DNA from: Episyrphus balteatus
Taxonomy: Eukaryota > Arthropoda > Insecta > Diptera > Syrphidae
Direction: 5' to 3'
NCBI RefSeq assembly: GCF_945859705.1
Contig: NC_079134.1
Location: 34,362,576-34,426,575 of the forward strand
Length of the DNA: 64,000 bases
Both the position numbers and the translations under genes were made by a program. Shown one piece after another: positions 33,833 to 46,470 of this stretch. Within the stretch, counting starts at the first letter, position 1, and every line of letters starts with the position of its first letter. The notes under the pieces are model-generated. The model made no database searches, had not been told where the DNA came from, and saw only the letters and a list, made by a program, of their open reading frames with translations.

Positions 33833-34061
33833 TTAGCTAGATGTACAATTATATGGATCGTCAGTACGGAAATTTGGATGATCTTCAAATGGTTTAACAC
33901 CATTTGTCTTTTTGATGTCACGAATTTTTTCAACTTCTAACATTACACGTATAAAATTACCACCAGCTAATTTGGTTAAATCATCAATAGACCAGCCTTC
34001 TCCTAGTAATTCAGCAAATAATGTTGGATATGATGAAACATCTTCGAGTCCTTTTGGGGTG
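33833..34061 (-). CDS. Membrane dipeptidase (peptidase M19), last exon
   Basis: A minus-strand exon of 229 nt, 75 full codons plus stop (33833-33835), preceded by a clean acceptor (TTTCTTACAG ending at 34062). The phase leaves one base of a split codon. The peptide carries the C-terminal signature of renal/membrane dipeptidases: G-L-E-D-V-S-x-Y-P, then L-F-A-E-L-L, W-S-x-x-D-L-x-K-L-A-G-G-N and R-V-M-x-E-V-E. These zinc enzymes cleave dipeptides, usually as GPI-anchored ectoenzymes. The zinc ligands lie in earlier exons. The upstream exons would be at higher coordinates; I could not find one in the next 30 kb, which fits a long transposon-filled intron. The tail is polar, with no hydrophobic GPI signal, so this isoform may be soluble. 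Confidence 0.85.
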
Positions 34062-35002
34062 CTGTAAGAAAAAAAATTTAATTGTTTTTAGTTTTATTTT
34101 TTTTGGTAAAGAAAAGAGAGGTAAAATGCAGTTTTTTATTTTGTTTAATTAATTTGTGGTTTTGAATACATTGTCACCATGAAATGTAAGTAAACGCTTT
34201 TTTTACTTGCGATATATCAGGCGTTCAGAGTAATAATGGGTTAAGTCCACTTCTCTCCAAGTTGGATGTTTTGAGGTCTAAAAACGTAAGTGTTTCTTTT
34301 TATCTTAAACAAAATGAAAGAAAGACATTCTGGAGATAAGTTTCTTTAGTTCTTAGTTCTTACGATGATAGAGAATGCCAAAAAAGTTGGTCCCGCAAGA
34401 CAGTCTGGCTGTTTGTATACGAAGCTACAGCTTGAACGGATGGAATGATCAACATCAAAGTTGGTATGTAGCGTGTAGCGTTATTTGGCGAAAAAATGGA
34501 AATTGTTATCAATATATTTTCATATATATTTTAGATGACATAGAATGGTTATAGTTTAATTTATTATAAAATAACATTTGCACCGATGTTTTAAATGATA
34601 TTTTTATATTTATGACAGTTTAAACACAAAGTGATCAAAACCAAACAACTGCGTTACTGTACCGCAAATTTCTATTTTATTTGTTGAATCATATAAAATA
34701 AGCTCTCTGATATTCCTATTTGAAACTTTAGGAACAACGTAAGTCTCCTATGAAGTTAAATCACAGAAAAATGAATTTCAATTAAATATTCTCAATAGTT
34801 TATTACCAAAAATCAGCTTTAAAACTTTATAATACCACTGCGTTACCAAGATAACGAACAATGTTACCGTGATTTGCAAACAATTCAATACAAATTTGGG
34901 TTTCAAACTTGTATAAATGTAAATAATGTTAATTTTATAACTCAATATAGTTTTTCTACTAATTTGTACTTTTTCTTCAAGTAAAATGAAATTCAACCAA
35001 CG
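34062..35002 (-). other. Probable dipeptidase intron, no other feature
   Basis: Begins at the acceptor of the dipeptidase exon. AT-rich, with no frame or repeat of note. Confidence 0.4.
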
Positions 35003-35010
35003 GGACAACT

Positions 35011-37014
35011 CAGGGTCGGACTGAGGCATAGGGGCCCGGGTGGCAAAATGATAAAAGGGGCCCGCCGAGCCACAGCTCCAAGGAACTAAAAAAAAAGCTA
35101 CCTACAATAGATACCAAAAAAATTTTTATTTTTCGTTTGGCTCGGAAAAGGAAAGTATACTTTTATAAAGATTTTTGGTGTTTCTTAACCTAATTTTTGC
35201 ATATATTTTTCCAACACATCTTTCTGTTGAGGTCTCTAATTTTAAAAATTACATCTTAAAACTTTATAAATAGAGTATGGGAACAGAGCCCCAAGAGGAG
35301 TAGGTTGAGCTGCTGGGGCACCGACCGGTGCAAGTCTTTAGTTGAGGGCCTTTGTTGTCTTTATTTTTCCTTTTAAGAAAATGTACGGAATTTATTTATT
35401 TTTAATTTTTAAAAGTTGAAAATTCTTCATAGATTTGACAATTTTAATAAAAAGCGGAATAACTTCCTGTATAATGATTTTCAAATTTTTGAACTTGCAA
35501 CTGCAAATAGACAATAGCCCTCAGTTATAGACCCGAATTTAGCGATAACTTTATTTTAACAAAAAATAAAATATACATAATACATCTCACTTCCAAATTT
35601 AAATAACGTTATGATTTTAAAATCGACTTAGTTAGTCAGCTATTACATGAAGCCTCAAGAGGCGCGCCTCTTTTGAAACGTAATGAGTGCAAAAGAGAAA
35701 AAAGATGAAACAAAAAATTATCCGACCAGAGAGTCGTGGGTCGGAATTCTGAGACTCTTTTTTGACGTTTCTTTTTCCACTTTTCTTTTTTTTCAACATT
35801 CTCTTTCATTTCTTTTTGCTTCTTGGTGCAATACAACAACAACAAATTTTAAATCAAAAGAGAAATGTCAAATTTGAGTCCTGGACTCAATAGGCATCGT
35901 TTAATAGTACGCGCCTCACAGAATGATTATCAAAAGAAAATTAGAAAAAAGAGTCAAGCCTCTTGAGGCTTCATGTAATAGCTGACTTACAGGTGAACTG
36001 TTTCTTATCCGATTCCAAGTTTAGAAGTTAGATGTATGTTTTACTAAATATTATTTTTTCCTTTGGCTTAAGTCGAGTTTTGCTAGATTCGAGTCTAATA
36101 CTAAGGGTCCGTGAGTTTTGGACTTATAGACAAAAGAATTATAAAATAATCCTGTATTAATTTATAAAAAAAAGGTTTATGAGACTTGTTCTTTCCTTTT
36201 AAAAACTTTTTTTTATTTCCATATGTTCTGAATTTTAATTCAATTTGATGTTCTGAATTTTAGTTCGGATTGTTTGCATTCATTCAGAAACTCAGAGTTT
36301 TTTTTGAAACCGGAAACATTCGCTCTCATTTTCTTTACGAATTTAATTGGTGAAAAAAAAAAACATGTTGCAGACATCCAAAAGGATACCCTTTTACTTA
36401 TTTTGGGGCCCCTGTGTGGAAAAGCTCACAAAAGATCGCCTGCGATTTTGGAATAAAAAATAATTTAAGTTTGTATTTGGAATTTAAAAAACCCATTTAA
36501 TTTGTACAGGGGTCCAATAATGCTAGGTACAAGCAAGACCCGAGGACAAGTACGGTACGCGAAAAACCCTTTAATTTGTATCCTGTTTCTGTTGATTCAA
36601 GTCTTTAAGATAGATATCTTAGGTGAAAATAATTAAACTGAGTGCGCATCATATAGGTATCTGTTTGTTTCGTTGTTTATTTCTTACATCCCGTTTCTTC
36701 CCTAAATACGATCTAACGTGGGGCCCTGGAATATACACGTGGGGGCCCCGGGGCACTACCCCGGTACAAGTGTATGTCCAATTGTACATCCCTCGGGCCC
36801 CAAAACTTTTAACTTCTTATATAATTATAAATATAACTTTCAAAAAGTTAGAGTAAGGGCCTGCATTTGTTAAAAGGGCCCCTTTTCTTTGTTTGAAATT
36901 TGTGTTTGTACTTGTTTTTTACATGTTCTTTATGTATTTTTATTTTGAAATTTTGAGATAACTGAAGACCCTGGTGGCAATCGTCAAGTCAGTTATATGG
37001 CCAGTCCGACCCTG
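35011..37014. mobile_element. hAT-type element 3, 2004 bp, hosting a MITE
   Basis: Ends CAGGGTCGGACTGAGG... and ...CCAGTCCGACCCTG are inverted. The exact 8-bp duplication GGACAACT flanks it (35003-35010, 37015-37022). GGGGCCC blocks recur inside. A separate MITE (35635-35986) is nested within. No transposase frame. Confidence 0.88.
35635..35986. mobile_element. PIF/Harbinger-like MITE, 352 bp
   Basis: A 29-bp perfect inverted repeat (starting GTCAGCTATTACATGAAGCC) with the 3-bp duplication TTA on both sides (35632-35634, 35987-35989), the usual PIF/Harbinger target. It sits inside hAT element 3, so it is younger. Confidence 0.85.
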
Positions 37015-37022
37015 GGACAACT

Positions 37023-39126
37023 AGAACAATTTTTTTCATAACTGATTTTCTGCCAGTTTCAACGAAATTTTTTATACAATAGCATTTATATAATAATAAT
37101 ATAAATCAAAAATAAAATTTAAAAAAAAAAATTATTTATGGATTAAAAAAAAAAAAAAAATGAATTTTTTTTTTGAAAATTCAAATTTTCGAAAACGGGA
37201 CATTAATTTTTTTTTGAAATTTTGATTTAAGATATTGATTAGTACGAAATGGCATACCAATTTTATTTTAGAACTTGTTTTTTTTTTTTAATTAAAATTT
37301 AAAATTAAATTAAAAATTAATTTTTTTAAAAACTCTTCTAATGGTTTTGATTTTTTTTTTGTTCTAAAAATGCATCTTAATAAAAGAAATCCAATTGCAT
37401 ATCTACTTGTTTTGAAGCTCAATTTGATTTTAGCTGTTGTTTTTTTCCTTTGAAAAACAATTTTTTTTTTCATATAAATTTTCTAAATTTCTATAGAAAA
37501 ACTCTTACAAATTTTAGAAACTTGAATCCTAAAAGCAAGTTCGTGCCTGGGTCGCACGCATTTTATTTATGTGGTAACAAGTGTTATCTTGAATAAAAAA
37601 TACATAACTCCTACCTCCTGATGCAGTTTAATATTCGTGTTACTTATTTATCTACTGAAATGCGTCATCATGACGATTTTATTTGTTATTGTTAATTTAC
37701 TTTTCATAAAAAATGAAACAAAAAATTATACCATCCATAAAAAAACAATTATATTTTCTCGAAAAAGCAATCAAAAATATCACAAAAAGAATTTAAATTT
37801 TTGCACAATATTCAATTGAAAAACTTAAAATTTCATCATCAACAAAGTGACCATCATCAACAATGCAATGTTGTCATTTGGCATTTCCACAAATGCCCAC
37901 TAATAGCATTCTCTCCAAACAAACACAAATTCAATTAAGTCTGCTCATTGCAATTCCCACAAGTGCCACACCAACGCGTACAGCGTCCACATGCCTCTAC
38001 GTGGTGGTGGTGGACTGGACACCGGCGGCGAGCGAGTATGTGTGGACCGCACCGAACCGGATAGGACACCAGAAAATTCCTTTTAAATTCCAAATTTTTA
38101 AATAAAGTATCCTAATATTTCGTTTTCAAATTACCTCAATATTCCATAATATATAGACTTGACCATTCTACAAAAAAAAAATCTACCTATATGAAATGGT
38201 CCAATTTACGCGTGTTCCGCCTCAGTCGTTCGTGATGTTTTCATTGATTTGATCAAAAACTATACAAAATTGGGAGAGGGAGCCAATGGCCAAATCTACT
38301 GTCGTTATAAACATCCATTCATCATTTATATGACAAAGATGGCCAAAACGTTAGGTAAATTGACAGAGTTGTTCGAATTATTGTGATGGAAACGTGCGTC
38401 AATTTGCATTTAACTATGAAAAATAAAAAAAAGACACTCCAACCGTCAAAATATTGATATTGCAGGCAAAGGCAACATAAGGTGTCGTCAATTGTCACAC
38501 ACACATCAAAGTTGGACTGGACACGCAAACAATATGCTGGTGCTGGCTGAGGCAAGGCATGTGTTTTTGTGGTAATTTTGAGGGATTTTCTACTGCTACC
38601 GCATTTAGATTATAATTTAGGTACAATTTCATAAAAGCTGTGTCAACAGTGGATGAATTGAAAAATAGGAAAATATAGTTGTCATTGTCATCACAGCTTC
38701 AGCAATTTTAATCGACAAAAATGTGCTGCCATAAAAAAATAATATGATTAAAAAAAAAATATAGTTAACATCCTGGGAAAATGTGGAAAATATTAAATTT
38801 TGTTGTTTAGGAGTTTTGATAAAAATATACTCGTACCTGGGGCTAATATCTAAATTTACCGAGAACATTTAACAATGTGATATGTGCATGAATTTAAACT
38901 AAAAACAAAAACTTAAAAGAAACGTTTTATTTAATACCTTATATAAAATAGAGAAAGAGGGAAATATGGACCACCAATCAAACTATATTTGGAAATAAAA
39001 CACAAGAAATTAATGCTCAAACATTGATTTTAACTTGAAATAAAAGTTCAGTTTTAAATTAAAAAAAAAAAATTGTTACAACATAAAGTAGAGGGTAATA
39101 TGGACCACTGGTCTTTGAAGTATCTA
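37023..39126. other. AT-rich noncoding with repeat relics
   Basis: Contains a relic of the dispersed repeat (about 37180-37575) and two GAGGG.AATATGGACCAC motifs (38955-38977, 39090-39112) that look like ends of another MITE family. The GC-richer patch at 37860-38060 has no convincing frame. Confidence 0.45.
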
Positions 39127-41216
39127 GAGTCGGTTGGGGTAAGTGCGCGCACTTTTCACTTTAAGGCAAAATTGTGAAGATTCTGTAAGAGATATCAGCA
39201 TAAATTTTTTTACATTTGATAAACCTATATTTTGTGAACAAGAAAACACAAAAAAAAGTTTTTTAGTTTAAATGTTTCATATGATTCAAAACAAAAACCA
39301 TATGAAATCAAAGTGCGCACTCTTGCCCCTAAGTCAGGGTAGGATCACCTAGGTTAAACAAAACTTTCTTTCAAAAGTTCCAAGTTTTCACTTAAATGAA
39401 TGAAAATATTATAATCCAGTCAAATAAGGGTTTAACCTCGGAATGAATGTTAGTAGAAATTTTTTTTGCTCAATATCTTCCTTTTGCCATTCTATAACAT
39501 ATCTCAAAAGTCTAGAAAAATCTCATGTCCGCTTGTCGCGATTTCAAGGTCAAATCGCGAAATGGAGATTTTCAAAATTAGCAAAAATAGGCTATGGTAT
39601 TATATACACATATGATACATGATTTCAAGGTATTTTTTAATGCTAATTCCAAAAAATCTAAAATCAAGACAATCTGACGTCTCTGGAAAAAGTTATACCT
39701 GTTTTTCATCTGTCAACTCATATTATTATAACAGTTGCAAACTTACTGCCGAAAAACCCTTAAAAGTTATGGTAGATGAACCAAATTTTGCATGAAGATT
39801 TTAGAATCCATCATTATTAAAAATCAAAACAATCCATTACAAAAAATATATATACCTACGAAATAATTGTATTTTTTGATGAAGGGGCAAATTTTAGGAT
39901 ATGCACTAAAGAAGATTCTTGTTCATCTTAGGAATAAGTGCTAATAGGCTAATTTTTTCATTTTAATCTTTGTTTGGATATTCTTTAACTACCCTCAAAA
40001 ATCTAAAAAAAATCTCATGTCCGCAAGTCCTAATTTTCTTGGTTGAAAATAAGGTGCAGATTTTAAAAAATTAATAAGAAAAGTTTAAATTTTTATATGT
40101 ATACCAACATAAGCGACATGATTTAAAGGTATTTTTTAACACTTATTCCAACAAAACTCACAAACAAGTCAGCCTGACCATCCCTGAAAAGTAATGCACC
40201 TTATTCATGTTGATCTGACACAAATATCTGAAGTGTAGTTTTTCAATTTTTTAAAATCTGCACCTTATCTTCAAACCAAGAAAATTAGGACTTGCGGACA
40301 TGAGATTTTTTTTAGATTTTTGAGGGTAGTTAAAGAATATCCAAACAAAGATTAAAATGAAAAAATTAGCCTTAAAAAATACCTTGAAATCATGTATCAT
40401 ATGTGTATATAATACCATAGCCTATTTTTGCTAATTTTGAAAATCTCCATTTCGCGATTTGACCTTGAAATCGCGACAAGCGGACATGAGATTTTTCTAG
40501 ACTTTTGAGATATGTTATAGAATGGCAAAAGGAAGATATTGAGCAAAAAAAATTTCTACTAACATTCATTCCGAGATTTACCCCTTTTTTCTCCTTATTT
40601 GACTGTATTATTAAAGAAAAAACAAATTAAGTTCAAATACAAAAACTTTATTTATAAAACAAAACAAACAAAAAATATTTCTAACTAAATCGGAGTCTTC
40701 CTTTTTTGGAATTCATGAATAACAGCCTTCGTTTGTCAAGATTCAAGTTTAAAAATTCTCTGTACTGTAAATCAGATTAAAAAAAAGAAAAGTTTAATAT
40801 GGGCAGAAGTGCGCGCTCTTACCCACACTTTTGTGCGCTATTTTACCCACAAAGGTACTTTTTTTTCTATTTATGAAATTTATAATAAAATAAAACAAAG
40901 TCTAACAAATTTTTTGACTAAAATCAAATATAAATATGCACTATTCAAAAATAAATGCTGCTCTCGGTATCTAATGCTGCCACGCCGACGCCACACACTT
41001 TTCCAGCATAACTTTTTTTTTTTGTTTTTAGCCGGGTTTTTTAAACCCTCTTTTAAAATAAAATGGAGCTGGGCACACACTCGCGAAGATCGTCACTTAT
41101 TGACGCCTTACTAAGCGCTGATTTCCTCATATTTCGTTTTAATTTTTTTTGGACACAACTCGAGAAATAAGCAGTGCGCGCTTTTACCAACTGCGCAATC
41201 TTATTCCAAATGACTC
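39127..41216. mobile_element. TA-flanked inverted-repeat element, about 2.09 kb
   Basis: Ends GAGTCGGTTGGGGTAAG... and ...CTTATTCCAAATGACTC are imperfect inverted repeats flanked by TA (39125-39126, 41217-41218). The subterminal motif AGTGCGCGC recurs in both orientations (39140s, 39310s, 40807, 41172). A palindrome (39416-40608) is nested within it. Confidence 0.6.
39416..40608. mobile_element. Palindromic element with two-tier arms, about 1.2 kb
   Basis: Ends CAGTCAAATAAGG and CCTTATTTGACTG. Outer arms (39416-39645 / 40370-40608) and inner arms (39950-40076 / 40247-40375) are both inverted. A CTCATGTCCGC motif occurs in every arm. Flanks TATTATAATC and TATTATTAAA may be a decayed duplication. 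Confidence 0.7.
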
Positions 41217-44200
41217 TACAGTGTAAAACGATGCAAATATTTAGTATTTTTTTTGTCATGGAAGGTTGGGGGACTAATTAGTAAAAAAGGGGGTTGTTTG
41301 TCGTTACTCCGGTCATCCATTTTACAAGGAAAACTTTTTAGCATTAATCTTTTGCTTTAAACGTCTGTAGTTTTTGTGATACGTTGCGATTTGTAAAAAA
41401 CAACTTATGAGAAAATACATTTTTCATTTGTTTCTCAACTGTTTTTTTAAAACCATTTCATACTTCCGAAAATTTCAAAACAAATAGTCACATAAAAAAA
41501 TGTGGTAAAAATGGTAACTTTTCAAACTTAGTCTAATGTCACTTTGCCAAATTGTCATATTGAAATTCGTAAATGGCTATGATGAAGTAATTCAAATCAA
41601 GTGTAAATCTTTGAGTAAGTTCTTTCTTCTGATGAAACATTTTTTTTTTTTTGGAAATCATTACTATTCTTAAAGAATTATTTTTTTGACTTTCTTGCAA
41701 ACGACTGATTCCATTTTCCATTTCAATGAATTTCGCATTTTTTGTTGTTGTTAAATGCAACTTAATGAAGGAAATTAATGGAGTTCATATCTTTAAACAT
41801 TTTTTTTAAGTTACATGTTTAAACTTTTATATAAAAAGTTTTTGAAATTTAAGCAAATTGAACTACAAGAGCAAGTTCTTGAAACCGCACTTTAATTTGT
41901 TAAGGTATTATTACAAAGTCTTTTAATATCCATCTTAATCGTTTTTTGAAGGCTTCAACTTCTTATTGCATAATAATTTTTATAAATTTTGTGTACCCAT
42001 AAAAAAGCTTCTATAACATTTAATCCATTGATATTTAAACTCTAGCTGGAATTATTTTTTACAAAATCTTAAGTGACACTTAAGTGCTGAATTCTACTTG
42101 CTAATGCTTATCTTCTTGTGATGTGACCAAATCAACCATTTGAGATGGATGTCACAGAATATACTAACAAAAGATCAACTCAATTACATATAGTTATACA
42201 TGAATAGCATGAATATTTTTCCATAAAAATATGTTCCACATACGCCACAGTGACCCACACCCTCTTACGATCGAAGACTACGTATAAAACAATACTACCA
42301 ATTTACTCAAATTTTAAAACTTAAAATGAAAATTGTTTTTTTTTGTATCTATTGGAATTTTATTGGAGTTTGATATAAAAATATCTTTAATAAGGCACAT
42401 TTTATCCAATTGCTTCCATTTTTGCAAAATCAATTTCTTATTCATACCTGAAATGCCAAGCTATTAAAGATGTCTGTCAAAGTGCAGCGTTAGAAACAAT
42501 AAGCTTATTCTTCTTTAATTATTATTGATCTGATTAAGTAACGATATATCTTCAGGTACAATGTTAAAAGTTATAGAAAGCTGATCTTGGTGTCTGATAA
42601 AATTTCAATTTTTTAATATTTTGCCTAAAGAAGTTTTTGCCAGTTCAAATTTTGTGCAAATTGGCATTCATTCCGACGTCAAAATTCTATTTGAATCCAC
42701 TGCATAATTAGTTTTCGTCTTATTAAATTTTAAAATTAGGTAGCTTTATAAATCATTAAAGGTACAATTGAACTGATTTGCTAAGAATCTGTTTTTCTAA
42801 CTATGAAGGCACCACTAACAAATACTATTCTTCCTAAAACTTCTGTGAATAAATTATGTAACTACCCGGTAACTGTTTTTTTTTTTTTTTTTTTCAATTC
42901 CACAATCCAAGTTTTAAAATTGCTCATCTAAAACAAAAATTGGGTCTATCCTATGCGTTATTCATCCTTTTGTAACAGACATTTCCCTGAACCAACAAAT
43001 AAAGAATAATTTACTGTTTCAATTGGAGACTATTAAGCCTGGTAAATGCGGAACTATGCCTACTCATTCATGAACACTATGCCGCAATGCCAACTCAGCG
43101 GATATCCACTACTCCCCATGGTGGTAGTTTTGTCTGTATATATATGTATATGAAGCAGGAGGCAACCTTACGTACATAAGTTGGCATTCAAAATGGTAAA
43201 AAGGAATCCTTCTCATGCCACGTAATGTTATAAATTGTTTTATTTTTGTATGTTCACTTGAGGCTTAATATTTCCAAGTTCTAGATTCTGTTCTGTTTGA
43301 ATTGTTGTTTTTGTAGTAATCAATTTGAAAACTAATGTGTTCGGTCTATAGAGCACAAAAACAGCACAAAAGTATATAAGAAGAAGGACGATGACGACAA
43401 GAATATCGGAACTCTGTCGGCACCTGTCATTCTATAGAAGATGGAGAGTTAATAATGCCCCCGAGGTGACTTTCATCAGCAATACATTTTCTGAGATATG
43501 GACTCGAATAAATTTAAGTGCACCACAACCATCACAGCACCGCATTCATTGTATATACAACACATAGGTGAGAAAAAAAAAACTTATTATGGGCTACTTC
43601 AAGCTGAGATATCTCGAAAAAGCTCCTATACAGATCGCATCGTTTTAAATAATTAAATACATAAAAGGATAAACTGTTCGTTTTTACGTTTTACGGATGT
43701 CCTTAATACGAGTAACGTAACGAGTACGAGTATATATAGGATAGAAGAGAAAGTTGATGCAGGTTGAGAGTTTTGGTTTAGCAATTGTTGGGAATATATA
43801 CACTTTTTCTCGTTTAAGTGTTAAATAAATGCTGTGGCCAAGCTGTGTGCAAGATAGTTTGAGAGTGTTAAAAAGTAATTGGAAAAAGTAATCGGACGGA
43901 CGGAGAGAGAGAAATAAAATGGAAAGGCACTTTGTAGTTTCAATCGTTTTTAGTTATTTTTATTTTTGCTTTGCTTTTAAATGAATATAAAATTGATATG
44001 ATTTTGCCATAAACAGACAACAACTTTAAGCTTCACATGGTAAGGATGTGGATAGAAATTTAATGGATAAAGTTTTAGAGTGTTTTTGTAGACCATATAT
44101 AGTGGCTATAAGGTATTCAAGTTTAAATGTTATACAAGTGTGTTTGAATATTTTTGTGAAAACATTATTATTGAATTTTAAGTAAAAACCGTTTCGTTAA

Positions 44201-44558
44201 GATCTTATAATTTTAACAGAAAAAAAAAAACAAAAAAGAAAAACAAATTATTTCTTTAGCTCTTTGGTTATCTGTCGAAAAGAGAATAATGCAATTTAAA
44301 AATGATATAATTTTGCAACGAACATTTTCAAATTTAAAGATTTCACTTTTTTGAGTTTTGGAGGACTATTTTTCACCTTTTTTATTAAAGAAATCTATAA
44401 ATTTTAATATCTATTCATTTTAATAAAATTACATACAAAATATGTAAATGAATTTCTAAAATCAACTATTTTATTTATTTATTTTTTTGTTACGTATACG
44501 CCCGAGTGAACTGTGGAAAACAGGAAAAATGAAACTACCACGGTGATATCCGAAGATG
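41217..44558. other. Noncoding, AT-rich, one repeat relic
   Basis: Holds a relic of the dispersed repeat near 41855-41905. The region 43030-43520 is less AT-rich but has no supported exon. Confidence 0.45.
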
Positions 44559-44568
44559 CATATTAAGC

Positions 44569-45270
44569 GAAATGGTAACGGAGTTACGAATAACAGAGTT
44601 ACGCGCGACAGAGTTACGGCCGTCAAAGTTACGCGAAACCGAAGTTACGAAAAACTAGAGTTACGAATTCTAAAGTTATGTTAAGCTATGACATGTGATT
44701 TTTGGGTTGGCAACAATTGCAACAACAGTTCACCACACCAAAATGACGTCTGTAAAAAAATGGGTGGTTTGGTTATTATTTTAATATAAATAATAACAAA
44801 GTGGGTATTACAAAATACGCTATGAATTAATTAATAGAAAAAAAAAATACGTATTTGCAATATTAGTTTGACAAATAAGAAGTTAAATTCAATTATGTCC
44901 CCCAAACTTACATAATTAAACTTATGTTTTTTTTTTCTATTTCAACGTTTTTGCGATCTTCTCACAAAAACAAAACCATATATGTATATCTATACATATC
45001 CAATCAAAATAATTTTACAAGTTTAAATAACACCCATTTTCGCTTTACTCATTTAGTTCTGACCAATGAGAAAAATGTTAATCTCTTGTTTGTATTTCCA
45101 TAATTCCATGTCGTTCCTCGCAATTGTTGCCAACCCAAAAATCACATGTCATAGCTTAACATAACTTTAGAATTCGTAACTCTAGTTTTTCGTAACTTCG
45201 GTTTCGCGTAACTTTGACGCTCGTAACTCTGTCGCCCGTAACTCTGGTATTCGTAACTTCATCGGTTTCC
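44569..45270. mobile_element. Foldback element A, 702 bp, 10-bp target duplication
   Basis: Exact 10-bp direct repeat CATATTAAGC flanks it (44559-44568, 45271-45280). Arms of about 170 bp are inverted and built from a degenerate repeat of AGTTACG spaced about 18-20 bp apart. The centre is unrelated AT-rich DNA. Non-coding. Confidence 0.85.
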
Positions 45271-45764
45271 CATATTAAGCTTCTATTGTTTAAGAAGAGA
45301 AGAGGGGCAATTTTGAGAAGGATACACTACAAAAGAAAATTTGTTTTAATTTAAACAAAAAAAAATTTGGTTTCTGGCACGAAAAAAAAATTAAGTATGA
45401 ATATTTACAACTTTTGATAGATTTTGAGGTAAAATATGAGTATATAATCCTATCTTTAACACAGAACTAGTAACGAAGTTCTTGTAATAATGGGATAAAA
45501 AAATGAATTTTGGTTATGGACTTTTCAGACAAAAAACATTATTTTGCAAGTATGTAGATTTTTCTACAAATAAATTGTGCATATTTAAGCCCCTACCGGT
45601 AACCGGCAGTCTCGGCTTATGGTCTCGTCCAATCGGATTTTATTTGCTGCATTTATAAGTCAAGATTTTGCTCAAGTTGTGCTGTCAGGTTGACTTTCCT
45701 AAAATTTCAAATAATCTTTTATAAGAATTTTTGGTTTAAAAAATATGCAAAAACAACTTGAATA

Positions 45765-46470
45765 AAATGCACTACTGGGTCGCACGTACTTGCTCTTGTA
45801 GTCCAAAGTATTGTTATCTTAAATATTTATTGGAAATTTAAGATTTTGTTTAGTGTCGAGAAAAAAAAATAAAAAAAAAAATTGAATGTTAAAAAAGTTA
45901 AATTAAAAAATTTTTTTTTTTAAACTTAACAAATTTTTTTTTTACATTTGAAACTTCAAAATGCTGTCTGTAAATTTTTAATAAAATTGACTTATGCTTT
46001 GATGAAATATATGAACTTAAAAAATATGTCATTTTTTGGAAAACGGCAAAGCCATTTTTCCGTTTTTCGAATTTTTTGAGAAAAAATATAAACGCAGTTT
46101 TATTTAAATCAATAAGAGTATAACGTACACCAAATTTAATCGAAATCTTTAGAGCCGTTTTCGAGAAAATTGCAATACCTCGAAAACGTTATATGAGAGA
46201 TATGCCTTAAAAAAGAGATATTAAAAAAATACAAAAAATGGGTATGGGAATTACGTAAAAATCATCTGTACCAAGTTTCAAGCAAATTCAGCCATCCGTT
46301 TAGGCCCTAGCCCGATGTACAGATGGACTCACGAACGCACAGACCGACGAGGGACGGCATGACGAAAACCACTTTTTCGATCTTCTCCATTATCCTAATG
46401 TTGGTTTTGATTAAAACCTCGAATTTTTTTTTCTACACGAAACCAATACTTGCCTTATATGTAGTATGCA
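45765..46470 (+). repeat. Dispersed repeat, copy B
   Basis: Reverse-complement counterpart of copy A (2525-3190), sharing both end blocks and the internal CGTTTAGGCCCTAGC stretch. Confidence 0.7.

Noticed and set aside
42430..42500. Minus-strand donor-like CAG|GTATGA as a possible dipeptidase exon end
   Set aside because: The sequence before it has no open frame or M19 motif.
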